NCBI GenBank assembly: GCA_965278985.1
Contig: OZ257131.1
Location: 620,001-684,000, forward strand
Length of the DNA: 64,000 bases
From: CAISIP01 sp965278985
GTDB lineage: Bacteria; Pseudomonadota; Gammaproteobacteria; Burkholderiales; Burkholderiaceae_C
Reading direction: 5' to 3'
Position numbers and translations under genes: made by a program. The notes beneath the pieces are model-generated. The model made no database searches, was not told the DNA's origin, and saw only the letters and a program-made list of their open reading frames with translations. Position 1 is the stretch's first letter, and each line of letters opens with the position of its first letter. Below, in pieces: positions 8,424 through 16,243 of the stretch.

Positions 8424-9274
8424 ACGCGCCCATCGATGCACCCCTGCACGCCATGTCGTCCGCTGGTCCGCGCTCCACTCCGGTTGTGTCTGGCGTGCCG
8501 GCAGCCACCGCGCCGATGCTCAGCGTGCGCGACCTGGTGGTGCGCTTCGGCACGGCCAAGAAGCCCGTGCTGGCCGTGGACGGCGTGAGCCTGGAGATAC
8601 CCACCGGCCAGTCGCTTGGCATCGTGGGCGAAAGCGGCAGCGGCAAGTCCACCGTGCTGCGCGCGGTGTGTGGCCTGAACGCCATCGCGTCCGGCACCTG
8701 CCTGGTGGACGGTGTGCCGTTGCAATCGCTGGCGCCGAAGGTGCGCGCACGCCGCGTCCAGATGATCTTCCAGGACCCCTACGGTGCCCTGCACCCGCGC
8801 CAGAGCGTGGACGCGCAACTGCGCGAGCAGCTGCACGGCCACGGCCTGGGCGACGCGACCGAGCGCATCCTGGACCTGATGCGCCAGGTGGCACTCGGCC
8901 CCGAGCTGCGCTTCCGTTACCCGCACCAGCTCTCGGGTGGCCAGCGGCAGCGCGTGTGCATCGCACGCGCCCTGGCGCTGGAGCCGCGCCTGCTGCTGCT
9001 GGACGAGCCCACCTCGGCACTGGACATGTCGGTGCAGGCCGAAGTGCTGCGCCTGCTGGCGCATATCCGGGCCGACCGTGGCATGTCCTACCTGTTCGTG
9101 TCGCACGACCTGGCCGTGGTGGCGCAGCTGTGCGACCACATCGCCATCATGCAGAAGGGGAAGATCGTCGAGACCGTCACCGCTGCGGCATTGCGGGCCG
9201 GGCAGGTGGTGCATCCCTATAGCGCGACGCTGCTGCATGCGTCGAAGAAGCGGCACGGGTTGGCTGCGGGCTGA
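8420..9274 (+). CDS. ABC transporter ATP-binding protein, DppF type
   Basis: A 284-residue ABC ATPase: after a Pro/Ala-rich N-terminal extension of about 35 residues come Walker A GESGSGKS (about residue 73), Q-loop MIFQDPYGALHPRQ, signature LSGGQRQRVCIARAL (about residue 171), Walker B LLLLDEPTSALD and H-loop VSHDLAVV. The QDPYGALHPR stretch is typical of DppF/OppF/GsiA-like subunits. ATG 8420 overlaps the preceding stop (ATGA). It is the last gene of the importer; the spacer to the convergent guaC gene contains a dyad without a U-tract. Its 3' end overlaps a doubtful small frame on the opposite strand. Confidence 0.9.
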   Translation: MNAPIDAPLHAMSSAGPRSTPVVSGVPAATAPMLSVRDLVVRFGTAKKPVLAVDGVSLEIPTGQSLGIVGESGSGKSTVLRAVCGLNAIASGTCLVDGVPLQSLAPKVRARRVQMIFQDPYGALHPRQSVDAQLREQLHGHGLGDATERILDLMRQVALGPELRFRYPHQLSGGQRQRVCIARALALEPRLLLLDEPTSALDMSVQAEVLRLLAHIRADRGMSYLFVSHDLAVVAQLCDHIAIMQKGKIVETVTAAALRAGQVVHPYSATLLHASKKRHGLAAG

Positions 9275-9416
9275 GGCCCGGCACGTCCCGGAAGACTTCC
9301 AAGGCCAATCGCGAGAAATCGATCTCCGTGTCCTTCCAGCCCACCGCTTCGGAAAGCAGGGCTGGCACGGTCTCGATCAGCATCTGGGAATCCGGGGGGA
9401 GAAGAGCGTAGTTCAT
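9177..9416 (-). CDS. Doubtful small ORF, hypothetical protein
   Basis: A 79-codon frame read on the minus strand. Its first about 50 codons (starting MNYALLPPDSQMLIETVPAL) lie in the spacer between the importer operon and guaC and have protein-like composition with mostly G or C at third positions; the last 33 codons run antisense to the end of the DppF-like gene and look like shadow sequence. There is no good Shine-Dalgarno, only GCAGG just before the ATG. I do not recognise the family. It could be a small gene, a remnant of a longer gene, or chance. Confidence 0.25.
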   Translation of the reverse strand: MNYALLPPDSQMLIETVPALLSEAVGWKDTEIDFSRLALEVFRDVPGLSPQPTRAASSTHAAASRYRDAPPARPAMPQR

Positions 9417-9470
9417 GCCTGCATTGTTGGGCAGCATCTCTGCCGGACTGTGGCGGGACTGTGGAGACCG

Positions 9471-9498
9471 CGCAGTGGGACAAGCGTCCCACTCTGCG
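9471..9498. terminator. Strong hairpin between convergent genes, no U-tract
   Basis: CGCAG-TGGGAC, loop AAGC, GTCCCA-CT-CTGCG forms an 11-bp stem with a 2-nt bulge between the importer operon (+) and guaC (-). There is no run of T on either strand, so it is at best a weak or factor-assisted bidirectional terminator or an RNA 3'-end stabiliser. Confidence 0.4.
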
Positions 9499-9517
9499 GC
9501 CATTCCCGCCGCGGAGG

Positions 9518-10495
9518 TCACATGAACAAATGCTCGCCCGCGTTGGTCCCGCCCAGCACCACGTAGTTGACCTTGCGCACGTCCAGCAATTTCTTGCCAC
9601 CGGCATAACTGATGGAGCTTTGCACGTCCTGCTCCATCTCCGTCAGCGTGTCGGAGAGCTTGCCCTTGATGGGTTCCAGGATGCGCTTGCCTTCCACGTG
9701 GCGGTACTCGCCCTTGTTGAAGTCGCTCGCCGAGCCGTAGTATTCCTTGAACAGGCGGCCGTCCACCTCCACGGTCTGGCCAGGGCTCTCCTCGTGGCCG
9801 GCGAGCATGGAGCCGATCATCACCATCGTGGCGCCGAAGCGCACGCTCTTGGCGATGTCGCCATGCTCGCGGATGCCGCCGTCGGCGATGATGGGCTTGG
9901 TGGCCACGCGGGCGCACCACTTGAGCGCCGACAGCTGCCAGCCGCCCGTGCCGAAGCCGGTCTTCATCTTCGTGATGCAGACCTTGCCCGGGCCGATGCC
10001 CACCTTGGTCGCGTCGGCACCCCAGTTCTCCAGGTCGATCACGGCCTCGGGCGTGCCCACGTTGCCGGCGATGATGAAGGAGGCGGGCAGCTTCTGCTTG
10101 AGGTACTCGATCATCGCCTTCACGCTGTCGGCGTGGCCGTGCGCAATGTCGATGGTGATGTATTCGGGCACCAGACCTTCTGCGGCCAGTGTGTCGACCG
10201 TGGCGTAGTCGGGCTGCTTCACGCCCAGCGAGATCGATGCGAAGAGCTTCTGGCCGTGCATGCGGCGCACGAAGGCCACGTTGTCGAGGTCGAAGCGGTG
10301 CATCACGTAGAAGTAGCCGTTCGTGGCCAGCCAGACGCAGGTCCCTTCGTCCACCACCGTCTTCATGTTGGCGGGCACGACGGGGATGCGGAAGCGGCGC
10401 CCGCCGAAGTCGATGCTGGCATCACATTCCGAACGGCTCTCCACGCGGCACTTGCGCGGCAGCAGCAGGATGTTCTCGTAGTCGAAGATTTCCAT
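9518..10495 (-). CDS. guaC: GMP reductase
   Basis: A 325-residue member of the IMPDH/GMP reductase TIM-barrel family that deaminates GMP to IMP with NADPH, recycling guanine nucleotides to the adenylate branch. The sequence resembles the shorter GuaC2 type of Bacillus: MEIFDYENILLLPRK at the start, VPANMKTVVDE, ITIDIAHGH, the catalytic cysteine in GIGPGKVCITKMKTGFG (about residue 175), and IIADGGIREHGDIAKS. No CBS domains are present, which separates it from IMP dehydrogenase. ATG 10495 is followed at once by the conserved N-terminus; further upstream frame has no homology. A terminator-like hairpin lies about 100 nt upstream in the leader (see 10596-10627). It is monocistronic, convergent with the importer operon. 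Confidence 0.95.
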   Translation of the reverse strand: MEIFDYENILLLPRKCRVESRSECDASIDFGGRRFRIPVVPANMKTVVDEGTCVWLATNGYFYVMHRFDLDNVAFVRRMHGQKLFASISLGVKQPDYATVDTLAAEGLVPEYITIDIAHGHADSVKAMIEYLKQKLPASFIIAGNVGTPEAVIDLENWGADATKVGIGPGKVCITKMKTGFGTGGWQLSALKWCARVATKPIIADGGIREHGDIAKSVRFGATMVMIGSMLAGHEESPGQTVEVDGRLFKEYYGSASDFNKGEYRHVEGKRILEPIKGKLSDTLTEMEQDVQSSISYAGGKKLLDVRKVNYVVLGGTNAGEHLFM

Positions 10496-10595
10496 GGTGT
10501 TTCCAAGCTCCAGAAAACTGTTTGTTGAACAGGTGAGCGCTTGGACTGTGCCCGGTGTGCCTGCGCGACGTTCCGGAGGCCGGAGGTCCACAAAC

Positions 10596-10627
10596 AAAAA
10601 ACCGGACCACAAATGCTTGGGCCCGGT
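10596..10627 (-). terminator. Intrinsic-terminator-like hairpin in guaC leader (candidate attenuator)
   Basis: Read on the minus strand: ACCGGGCC, 11-nt loop, GGTCCGGT (8 bp with one G-U pair), followed directly by six T and then GTTTG. It points towards guaC and lies 101 nt before its start codon, while the only gene upstream is the divergent uvrD. A terminator placed between any minus-strand promoter in 10628-10700 and guaC would act as an attenuator; alternatively it stops antisense transcripts leaving uvrD. A TAGAAT hexamer (minus strand, 10634-10639) is a weak promoter candidate. Confidence 0.5.
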
Positions 10628-10677
10628 GCCTGATTCTAGTCGCGCGGCCCATATCGGTTTGCATATAGGGGTCTTTC

Positions 10678-10683
10678 TACAAT
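10678..10683 (+). promoter_or_regulatory. -10 element of uvrD, leaderless geometry
   Basis: TACAAT matches the sigma-70 -10 consensus at 5 of 6 positions and ends exactly 6 nt before ATG 10690, placing the predicted +1 on the A of the start codon. There is no Shine-Dalgarno and no clear -35. The same arrangement occurs before polA, dnaE, pilV and the first vapB. Confidence 0.5.
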
Positions 10684-10689
10684 CGCCAT

Positions 10690-13092
10690 ATGTCCGCGCC
10701 CCATTCCATTGCTTCGTCCCAGAGTTCCCTGTTCGCACCCGCGGGTGCCGGTGTGCAGGAGGGCGCAGGCTCGGGCCTGTTGGCGGGCCTCAACGCCGAG
10801 CAGCGTGCCGCCGTCACGCTGCCCAATGAACATTCCCTGATCCTGGCCGGTGCGGGCTCCGGCAAGACGCGGGTGCTGACCACCCGCATCGCCTGGCTGC
10901 TTCACCGTGGCGAGACCTCGCCCGCCAGCGTGCTGGCCGTGACCTTCACGAACAAGGCCGCCAAGGAGATGATGACGCGCCTGTCGGCGATGCTGCCGGT
11001 GAACGTGCGCGGCATGTGGATCGGCACCTTTCACGGCCTGTGCAACCGCTTCCTGCGCGCGCATTACAAGCTCGCCGGCCTGCCGCAGGCCTTCCAGATC
11101 CTCGACACGCAGGACCAGCTCTCGGCCATCAAGCGGCTGATGAAGCAGTTCAACATCGACGACGAGCGTTATCCGGCGCGGCAGACGCAGTGGTTCATCT
11201 CCGGCTGCAAGGAAGAGGGCCTGCGGCCCAACATGGTCGAGGCGCGCGATGCCGACACCAAGCGCAAGGCCGAGATCTACCAGCTCTACGAGGAACAGTG
11301 CCAGCGCGAGGGCGTGGTGGACTTCGGCGAGCTGATGCTGCGCAGCTTCGAGCTGCTGCGCGACAACGACCCGGTGCGCGAGCACTACCAGCGGCGCTTC
11401 CGCCACATCCTGGTGGACGAGTTCCAGGACACCAACACGCTGCAGTACGCCTGGCTCAAGATGCTCACCGGCGCGGGGCCGAATGCCACGGTGCATGGCG
11501 ACCCGTCCTTCCAGCCGCGGGGCTGCGTGATGGCCGTGGGCGACGACGACCAGAGCATCTATGCCTTCCGCGGTGCGCGCGTGGGCAACATGGCCGACTT
11601 CGTGCGCGAGTTCCAGGTGCAGCACCAGATCAAGCTGGAACAGAACTACCGCAGTTACAGCAATATCCTGGACAGCGCCAATGCGCTGATCAGCCACAAC
11701 GCGCGCCGCCTGGGCAAGAACCTGCGCACCGACCAGGGGCCGGGCGAGCCGGTGCGCGTCTACGAGTCGCCCAGCGATCTGGCCGAGGCGCAGTGGATGG
11801 TCGAGGAGATGCGGCAGCTGGAGCGCGAGGGCACGGAGCGCAAGGAGATGGCCGTGCTTTACCGCAGCAATGCGCAGAGCCGGGTCATAGAGACCGCGTT
11901 GTTCAATGCAGGCGTGCCCTATCGCGTGTACGGCGGCCTGCGCTTCTTCGAACGCGCCGAGATCAAGCACGCGCTGGCCTACCTGCGGCTGCTGGACAAC
12001 CCAGGTGACGACACCAGCTTCCTGCGCGTCGTGAACTTCCCCCCGCGCGGCATCGGCGCGCGCAGCCTGGAACAGCTGCAGGACGCCGCGCGCGCGGCCG
12101 GCAGTTCGCTGTACGCGGCCGTGCCGTCGATGTCGGGGCGCGCCGGTGCCAACATCGGCGCCTTCGTGAACGGCATCGACAACCTGCGCACGCAGATCCA
12201 GGGCCTGTCGCTGCGCGAGATCATCGAGCTGGTGCTGGACCACAGCGGCATGGTCGAGCACTACCGTGGCGAGCGCGAAGGTGCCGACCGCATCGAGAAC
12301 CTGGAGGAACTGGTCAACGCTGCCGAAAGCTTCGTCACGCAGGAGGGTTTCGGCCGCGATGCCGTGGCGCTGCCTGTCGACGAGCTGGCGCCAGCGCCCG
12401 ACGCGGAGACAGGCGAGACCCTGTCACCGCTGGCGGCGTTCCTCACGCATGCGGCGCTGGAGTCCGGTGACAACCAGGCGCAGGCCGGGCAGGACGCCGT
12501 GCAGCTGATGACGGTGCATTCCAGCAAGGGGCTGGAGTTCGACTGCGTGTTCATCACCGGCATGGAAGAGGGCCTGTTCCCGCACGAGAACTCCATGAAC
12601 GACCGTGACGGGCTGGAGGAGGAGCGCCGGTTGATGTACGTAGCCATCACGCGCGCGCGCAAGCGCCTGTACCTGAGCCACTCGCAGACGCGCATGCTGC
12701 ATGGCCAGACGCGTTACCACATCCGCAGCCGCTTCTTCGATGAACTGCCGGAAGGCGCGCTCAAGTGGATCACGCCCAAGCGCGCGGGCTTCGGCAGCTT
12801 CGAGCGCCAGCCCTTCGGTGCGCAGGGCGACAGCGACTGGACCCGCAGCAGCGGCGGCAGCCGAGCAAGCCGGCAGGGCGCCATGGTGGACAGCGCGCCC
12901 GTGGCGCGCAAGGACGACGCCGCCGGCCACGGGCTGCGCGTGCACATGAAGGTGTTCCACAACAAGTTCGGCGAGGGCAAGGTGCTGGCCATCGAGGGGG
13001 CCGGTGACGACGCCCGCGCGCAGATCGACTTCCCGCGCCACGGCACCAAGTGGCTGGCGCTGTCGGTGGCCAAGCTCACGCCGGTGACGTGA
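10690..13092 (+). CDS. uvrD: ATP-dependent DNA helicase UvrD (helicase II)
   Basis: An 800-residue superfamily 1A helicase. Seen: Q-motif region LNAEQRAAVTLP, motif I GAGSGKTRVLTTRIA (about residue 55), motif Ia AVTFTNKAAKEM, motif II LVDEFQDTN (about residue 240), motif III AVGDDDQSIYAFRGA, motif IV EQNYRS, motif V HSSKGLEFDCVF and motif VI VAITRARKRLYL. A short insert (NATVHGDPSFQPRG) precedes motif III, as in other Burkholderiales. The C-terminal Tudor-like domain (FGEGKVLAIEG) that binds RNA polymerase in UvrD/PcrA is present. It unwinds nicked DNA in nucleotide excision and mismatch repair. It is transcribed from its own predicted leaderless promoter and is convergent with the FecR-domain gene 18 bp downstream. 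Confidence 0.97.
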   Translation: MSAPHSIASSQSSLFAPAGAGVQEGAGSGLLAGLNAEQRAAVTLPNEHSLILAGAGSGKTRVLTTRIAWLLHRGETSPASVLAVTFTNKAAKEMMTRLSAMLPVNVRGMWIGTFHGLCNRFLRAHYKLAGLPQAFQILDTQDQLSAIKRLMKQFNIDDERYPARQTQWFISGCKEEGLRPNMVEARDADTKRKAEIYQLYEEQCQREGVVDFGELMLRSFELLRDNDPVREHYQRRFRHILVDEFQDTNTLQYAWLKMLTGAGPNATVHGDPSFQPRGCVMAVGDDDQSIYAFRGARVGNMADFVREFQVQHQIKLEQNYRSYSNILDSANALISHNARRLGKNLRTDQGPGEPVRVYESPSDLAEAQWMVEEMRQLEREGTERKEMAVLYRSNAQSRVIETALFNAGVPYRVYGGLRFFERAEIKHALAYLRLLDNPGDDTSFLRVVNFPPRGIGARSLEQLQDAARAAGSSLYAAVPSMSGRAGANIGAFVNGIDNLRTQIQGLSLREIIELVLDHSGMVEHYRGEREGADRIENLEELVNAAESFVTQEGFGRDAVALPVDELAPAPDAETGETLSPLAAFLTHAALESGDNQAQAGQDAVQLMTVHSSKGLEFDCVFITGMEEGLFPHENSMNDRDGLEEERRLMYVAITRARKRLYLSHSQTRMLHGQTRYHIRSRFFDELPEGALKWITPKRAGFGSFERQPFGAQGDSDWTRSSGGSRASRQGAMVDSAPVARKDDAAGHGLRVHMKVFHNKFGEGKVLAIEGAGDDARAQIDFPRHGTKWLALSVAKLTPVT

Positions 13093-13110
13093 GCGCGGGG
13101 CTGCGGGCGG

Positions 13111-13878
13111 TCAGTTCGACGGCTTGTACGGCGGCGCAACGGGCGCGCCCGGCGCCATCGGCTGCATGCCATAGCTGCCCGTGGCCTTGTTGCCCTTGCG
13201 ACCCGACACCTGCCAGGCCGTGCGTTGTCCCAGCAGGCGGGCCAGCATCTCCATCTCCTCGTCGCCATGGTTGATTGCCGGTGCAGGCCGCAGGTAGCGG
13301 CCTTCGCGTGCTTCGACTTCGGCCCAGTAGGCGTCGTGGTACTCGGTCTGGCTGGTGGCCGTATCCCCGCCCGCGTCCAGGTCCACCGTGCCGTAGCAGT
13401 TGCACAGGTAGCTGCGCCCGCCCTGGCCGGCGGGCACCTCCGCATAGACGCCCGTGCCGCGGATGCCCGCTGTGAGGGTGGGCGTGACGATGGTTCTGGC
13501 CCCGCCCTTGTTCCAGACGCTGGCCACGCCACCCGTCAACAGGCGCAGCAGGCTCACGACGCTCAACGTGCTGCCGCGCTCCACGACGAGGCGGCTGTCG
13601 GGGCGCATGCGGAATGACGCGCTGCCCACCACGAAGACCAGGTTCGTGCCCGGGCCGGTGCTCACCTCGTCGCCGGTCTGGATGGTCGTGTCGGGGCGCA
13701 GCCGCTGGCCGTTGAGCAACGCGTCCCCCTGCAACTCCACGATGTTGCTGCGCGACTGGGCCTGCGCACCGGCAATGCCGCCCATCGCGGTCCAGGCCGC
13801 TGCCTTGGCCAGGAAGCTGCGCCGCTGGTACCAGAGAACGTCGTGTTCAGGGCGTCCCTGGAGTTGGTGCTGCGTCAT
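13111..13878 (-). CDS. FecR domain-containing protein with twin-arginine-like signal
   Basis: A 255-residue exported protein. The N-terminus has a twin-arginine-type motif (QRRSFLAKAA, residues 18-27), a hydrophobic stretch and an AQAQ cleavage region. The body matches the FecR/DUF-FecR fold: a beta-rich segment with IQTGDEVSTGPGT and SASFRMRPDSRLVVERGS, then TAGIRGTGVYAEV, the conserved core in which a processed fibre-like domain carries a scalar environmental signal or structural role. A CNCYG pair of cysteines follows. A strong AAAGGAG lies 5 nt before ATG 13878, within the end of the upstream gene, with which it overlaps by 32 bp. There is no sigma factor or TonB receptor beside it, so it is probably not a classical FecR anti-sigma regulator. 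Function unknown. Confidence 0.78.
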   Translation of the reverse strand: MTQHQLQGRPEHDVLWYQRRSFLAKAAAWTAMGGIAGAQAQSRSNIVELQGDALLNGQRLRPDTTIQTGDEVSTGPGTNLVFVVGSASFRMRPDSRLVVERGSTLSVVSLLRLLTGGVASVWNKGGARTIVTPTLTAGIRGTGVYAEVPAGQGGRSYLCNCYGTVDLDAGGDTATSQTEYHDAYWAEVEAREGRYLRPAPAINHGDEEMEMLARLLGQRTAWQVSGRKGNKATGSYGMQPMAPGAPVAPPYKPSN

Positions 13879-14653
13879 CGGGGCTCCTTTCGCTGGTCTC
13901 GAAACAGGCTTCGAAAGTGAAATAGACGGACGTGAAGAACATCGCGGCCACCATCAGGATCACAGGCAACAGGATCTGCCCGGCCAGCTGCGGACCGGCG
14001 ACCAGCCCCACCACCAGCGACACAGCCAGCACGGCCGCCATCATCACGGCCAGCCAGGTCACCGCGTACAGCGTGAAGGCCCAGAAGTTGCGCATGCAGG
14101 CCACGATGCTGAAGAACACGCTCTTGACCGGTGGCACCTGGTGCCAATGCACCAGCGCGGGCGCGTGCCAGAACATCATCGACACCAGCACCTGCAGCGC
14201 CATGAAGACCAGCATCGCGGCCTGCATCGACGGATCCTGCGCGGCCTCCATGGTGGGCATGCGGCCGTTGAAATACATGCTGGCGAAGCTGCCGCCGTCC
14301 ACCAGCGCGCTGCAGCCCATGGCCAGCAGGAAGCTCGCGCCATACAGCGCACCCAGCCCGAGCATCGCGCGCAATTGCTGGCGCCCGGCACGGAAGGCGC
14401 TGAGGAACACCGTGGGCATGGGGAACTTGCCGGAAGCAGCCTCGCGGCTGGCGGCCATCAAGCCCAGCGTGCAGGCCGGCAGCAGGGCCAGGGCCAGGGC
14501 GAAACCCACCACGGGGATCATGCCCGCGATGGTGGTCACGGCCACGAACAGGAAGAACAGGCCCGACAGGGCCAGTGGTTGCCGAAAGAAGGTCCTGCAG
14601 CCGAGCTTGACCCACTGCACACCGGTGCGGGCGGGAACGAGTTGAAGTTTCAT
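13847..14653 (-). CDS. BPSS1780 family membrane protein
   Basis: A 268-residue polytopic inner-membrane protein. The opening MKLQLVPARTGVQWVKLG and the FRQPLALSGLFFLF helix are the hallmark of the BPSS1780 family, which is common in Burkholderiales and has no assigned function. About six hydrophobic segments are visible (roughly residues 28-50, 52-75, 103-125, 150-172, 186-215, 220-245). ATG 14653 is preceded by TTGGAAGAAGG-type purines on the opposite side only, so the start relies on the conserved N-terminus. Its stop overlaps the start of the FecR-domain gene by 32 bp, making a two-gene operon. Three ACAAT-containing repeats lie about 65-85 nt upstream and may include the promoter. Confidence 0.85.
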   Translation of the reverse strand: MKLQLVPARTGVQWVKLGCRTFFRQPLALSGLFFLFVAVTTIAGMIPVVGFALALALLPACTLGLMAASREAASGKFPMPTVFLSAFRAGRQQLRAMLGLGALYGASFLLAMGCSALVDGGSFASMYFNGRMPTMEAAQDPSMQAAMLVFMALQVLVSMMFWHAPALVHWHQVPPVKSVFFSIVACMRNFWAFTLYAVTWLAVMMAAVLAVSLVVGLVAGPQLAGQILLPVILMVAAMFFTSVYFTFEACFETSERSPDDAAPTPGTP

Positions 14654-14714
14654 GTTGGAAGAAGGGTGCGGGTCCGCGGGCCTGTGGGGGCCGTCCTGGC
14701 AGCACCGTCGGGAG

Positions 14715-14740
14715 GCATTGTGGGCAATTGTGCGCATTGT
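14715..14740 (-). promoter_or_regulatory. Three near-phased ACAAT repeats upstream of the BPSS1780 gene
   Basis: On the plus strand GCATTGT (14715-14721), GCAATTGT (14724-14731) and GCATTGT (14734-14740) recur at about 10-bp intervals; on the minus strand each reads ACAATGC or ACAATTGC. They lie 62-87 bp upstream of the start at 14653 and may be overlapping -10 hexamers or helically phased binding sites. No -35 is evident. Confidence 0.25.
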
Positions 14741-14777
14741 CGCCGTGGCGCTGCCAGCCCGGGGCCGCGCAGGGCCA

Positions 14778-15773
14778 TCAGGCGGCCACGGCGACGTCCT
14801 GCGCGGGCACCAGCGGGTGGGCAACCCGCGCGCGCAGCACCCGCTCGAAGTGGGTGGGGTCGTGCGGCTTGAGCATGGAGGCCTCACGCGGCAAATGGAA
14901 ATCCCACAGGCGCGAGATCCAGAAGCGCAGCGCACCGGCGCGCGCCATGGCCGGCAGCAGGGCGCGCTCGGCCCGCTGCAGGGGACGCTCGCTTTCATAG
15001 GCCAGCAACAGGGCAGCGGTGCGCGGGGCATCGGCCACGCCGGTCGGCAGGTCCACGCACCAGTCGTTCAGGCACACGGTCAGGTCGAAGAGCCAGGTGT
15101 CCACACCCGCGAAGTAGAAATCGAAGAATCCGGTCAGCTGCGGCGCGTCCGAGGTCGCATGGGCCCCGTCGAACATCACGTTGTCGCGGAACAGGTCGGC
15201 ATGGATGGGGCCACGCGGCAGCGCAGCGTACGCGGCCGACTCCGCCACATGGTTCTGGTAAGCCAGCTCAGACCGCAGCAGGGCCGCCTGGTCGGCATCC
15301 AGGTGGGGCAGCACCACCGGCACCGTCTCGTTCCACCAGGGCAGGCCCCGCAGGTTGGGCTGGTGCATGCCGAAGTCCCGGCCAGCCAGGTGCATGCGCG
15401 CCAGCATGGTGCCCACGGCCGCGCAATGGGCGGTGGAAGGCGCGAGCGCACTCTTCCCACGGAGCCGGTCCACCACGGCAGCGGGCTTGCCCTTCAGGCG
15501 ATGCAGGAAAACACCCGCCGCATCCGTGGCCGGGTCCGGCACCGGGATGCCACGCTGCGCCAGGTGCTTCATCAGCGACAGGTAGAAGGGCAACTGCTCG
15601 AAGCTCAGCCGCTCGAACAGCGTGAGCACGTAGCGGCCGGTATCGGTGTCGGCGAAGTAGTTGGTGTTCTCGATGCCGCCGAGGCATCCATCCAGGCTCT
15701 GCAGTTGCCCCAGGCCGAGGCTGTGGACCAGTTGCTGGGCTTCGTCGAAGGCAACTTCGGTGTAGACCGCCAT
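14778..15773 (-). CDS. thrB: Homoserine kinase, type II (ThrB)
   Basis: A 331-residue aminoglycoside-phosphotransferase/choline-kinase-fold homoserine kinase, which phosphorylates homoserine on the way to threonine. Family landmarks: GIENTNYFADT (about residues 33-43), GIPVPDP, the catalytic-loop motif HADLFRDNVMF (about residue 192) and the magnesium-binding FFDFYFA (about residue 215). This fold is unrelated to the GHMP-type ThrB of E. coli and is usual in betaproteobacteria and pseudomonads, where it lies near polA, as here. ATG 15773 lies just 6 bp after the stop of the DUF2782-like gene, so the two are cotranscribed. Confidence 0.93.
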   Translation of the reverse strand: MAVYTEVAFDEAQQLVHSLGLGQLQSLDGCLGGIENTNYFADTDTGRYVLTLFERLSFEQLPFYLSLMKHLAQRGIPVPDPATDAAGVFLHRLKGKPAAVVDRLRGKSALAPSTAHCAAVGTMLARMHLAGRDFGMHQPNLRGLPWWNETVPVVLPHLDADQAALLRSELAYQNHVAESAAYAALPRGPIHADLFRDNVMFDGAHATSDAPQLTGFFDFYFAGVDTWLFDLTVCLNDWCVDLPTGVADAPRTAALLLAYESERPLQRAERALLPAMARAGALRFWISRLWDFHLPREASMLKPHDPTHFERVLRARVAHPLVPAQDVAVAA

Positions 15774-15779
15774 GGACGG

Positions 15780-16139
15780 TCAGAAATCGAGCACGTTCCA
15801 GACACGGTTGCCCCCGGAGGCCGTGCCGCTGCTGCGGTTCACGGAACCGGCGCTGCGGTTGGCCGTGGAGGGCTGCACCTCGTAGCTGGGCATGTTGCCC
15901 TTGGGCGAGACGGTGATGCTGCGGGTCTCTCCGCCGACGCGCAGTTCGTCGATGCGCGAGCCGGCGTCCTCGATGTGGATGCGTTCGGTCTTCTGCTCGA
16001 TCCCGGTCGACGCGGCAGGCTCCGCCGGCGCAGGTGCCGCCGGGGTCGCCGGCGCAGCAGGTGTCTGGGCATGGACCGGGGGCAGGGCGCACAGGCTGAT
16101 CACGCAGACCAGGGGTGCCAGGAAGCGGTGTGAGGGCAT
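15780..16139 (-). CDS. DUF2782-like periplasmic protein
   Basis: A 119-residue exported protein. Residues 1-24 are a Sec signal peptide ending PPVHAQ; a Pro/Ala-rich linker follows (residues 26-45), then a small beta domain with ERIHIEDAGSRIDELRVGG and a Ser/Gly-rich tail ending NRVWNVLDF. Position between polA and thrB and the domain pattern match the DUF2782 proteins of betaproteobacteria; no function is known. Transcription is divergent from polA across a 104-bp spacer, with a TACAAT hexamer 9 nt before the ATG. Confidence 0.75.
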   Translation of the reverse strand: MPSHRFLAPLVCVISLCALPPVHAQTPAAPATPAAPAPAEPAASTGIEQKTERIHIEDAGSRIDELRVGGETRSITVSPKGNMPSYEVQPSTANRSAGSVNRSSGTASGGNRVWNVLDF

Positions 16140-16148
16140 GGTGCGGCG

Positions 16149-16154
16149 ATTGTA
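16149..16154 (-). promoter_or_regulatory. -10 element of the DUF2782-thrB operon
   Basis: On the minus strand TACAAT ends 9 nt before ATG 16139, so the predicted transcript starts about 3 nt upstream of the start codon (near-leaderless). No recognisable -35 at 16-18 nt. Confidence 0.4.
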
Positions 16155-16231
16155 GGACTACGCATCCGCGGCCGGGTGTGCAGCCTGCCATCCGGTGGCG
16201 CATTCCCGCGTAGGCGCAGGGCGCGCGCAGG

Positions 16232-16237
16232 CACAAT
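16232..16237 (+). promoter_or_regulatory. -10-like element of polA, leaderless geometry
   Basis: CACAAT ends exactly 6 nt before ATG 16244, placing +1 on the start codon. This favours ATG 16244 over the immediately preceding in-frame GTG 16241. No Shine-Dalgarno and no -35 are evident. Confidence 0.4.
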
Positions 16238-16243
16238 CCGGTG

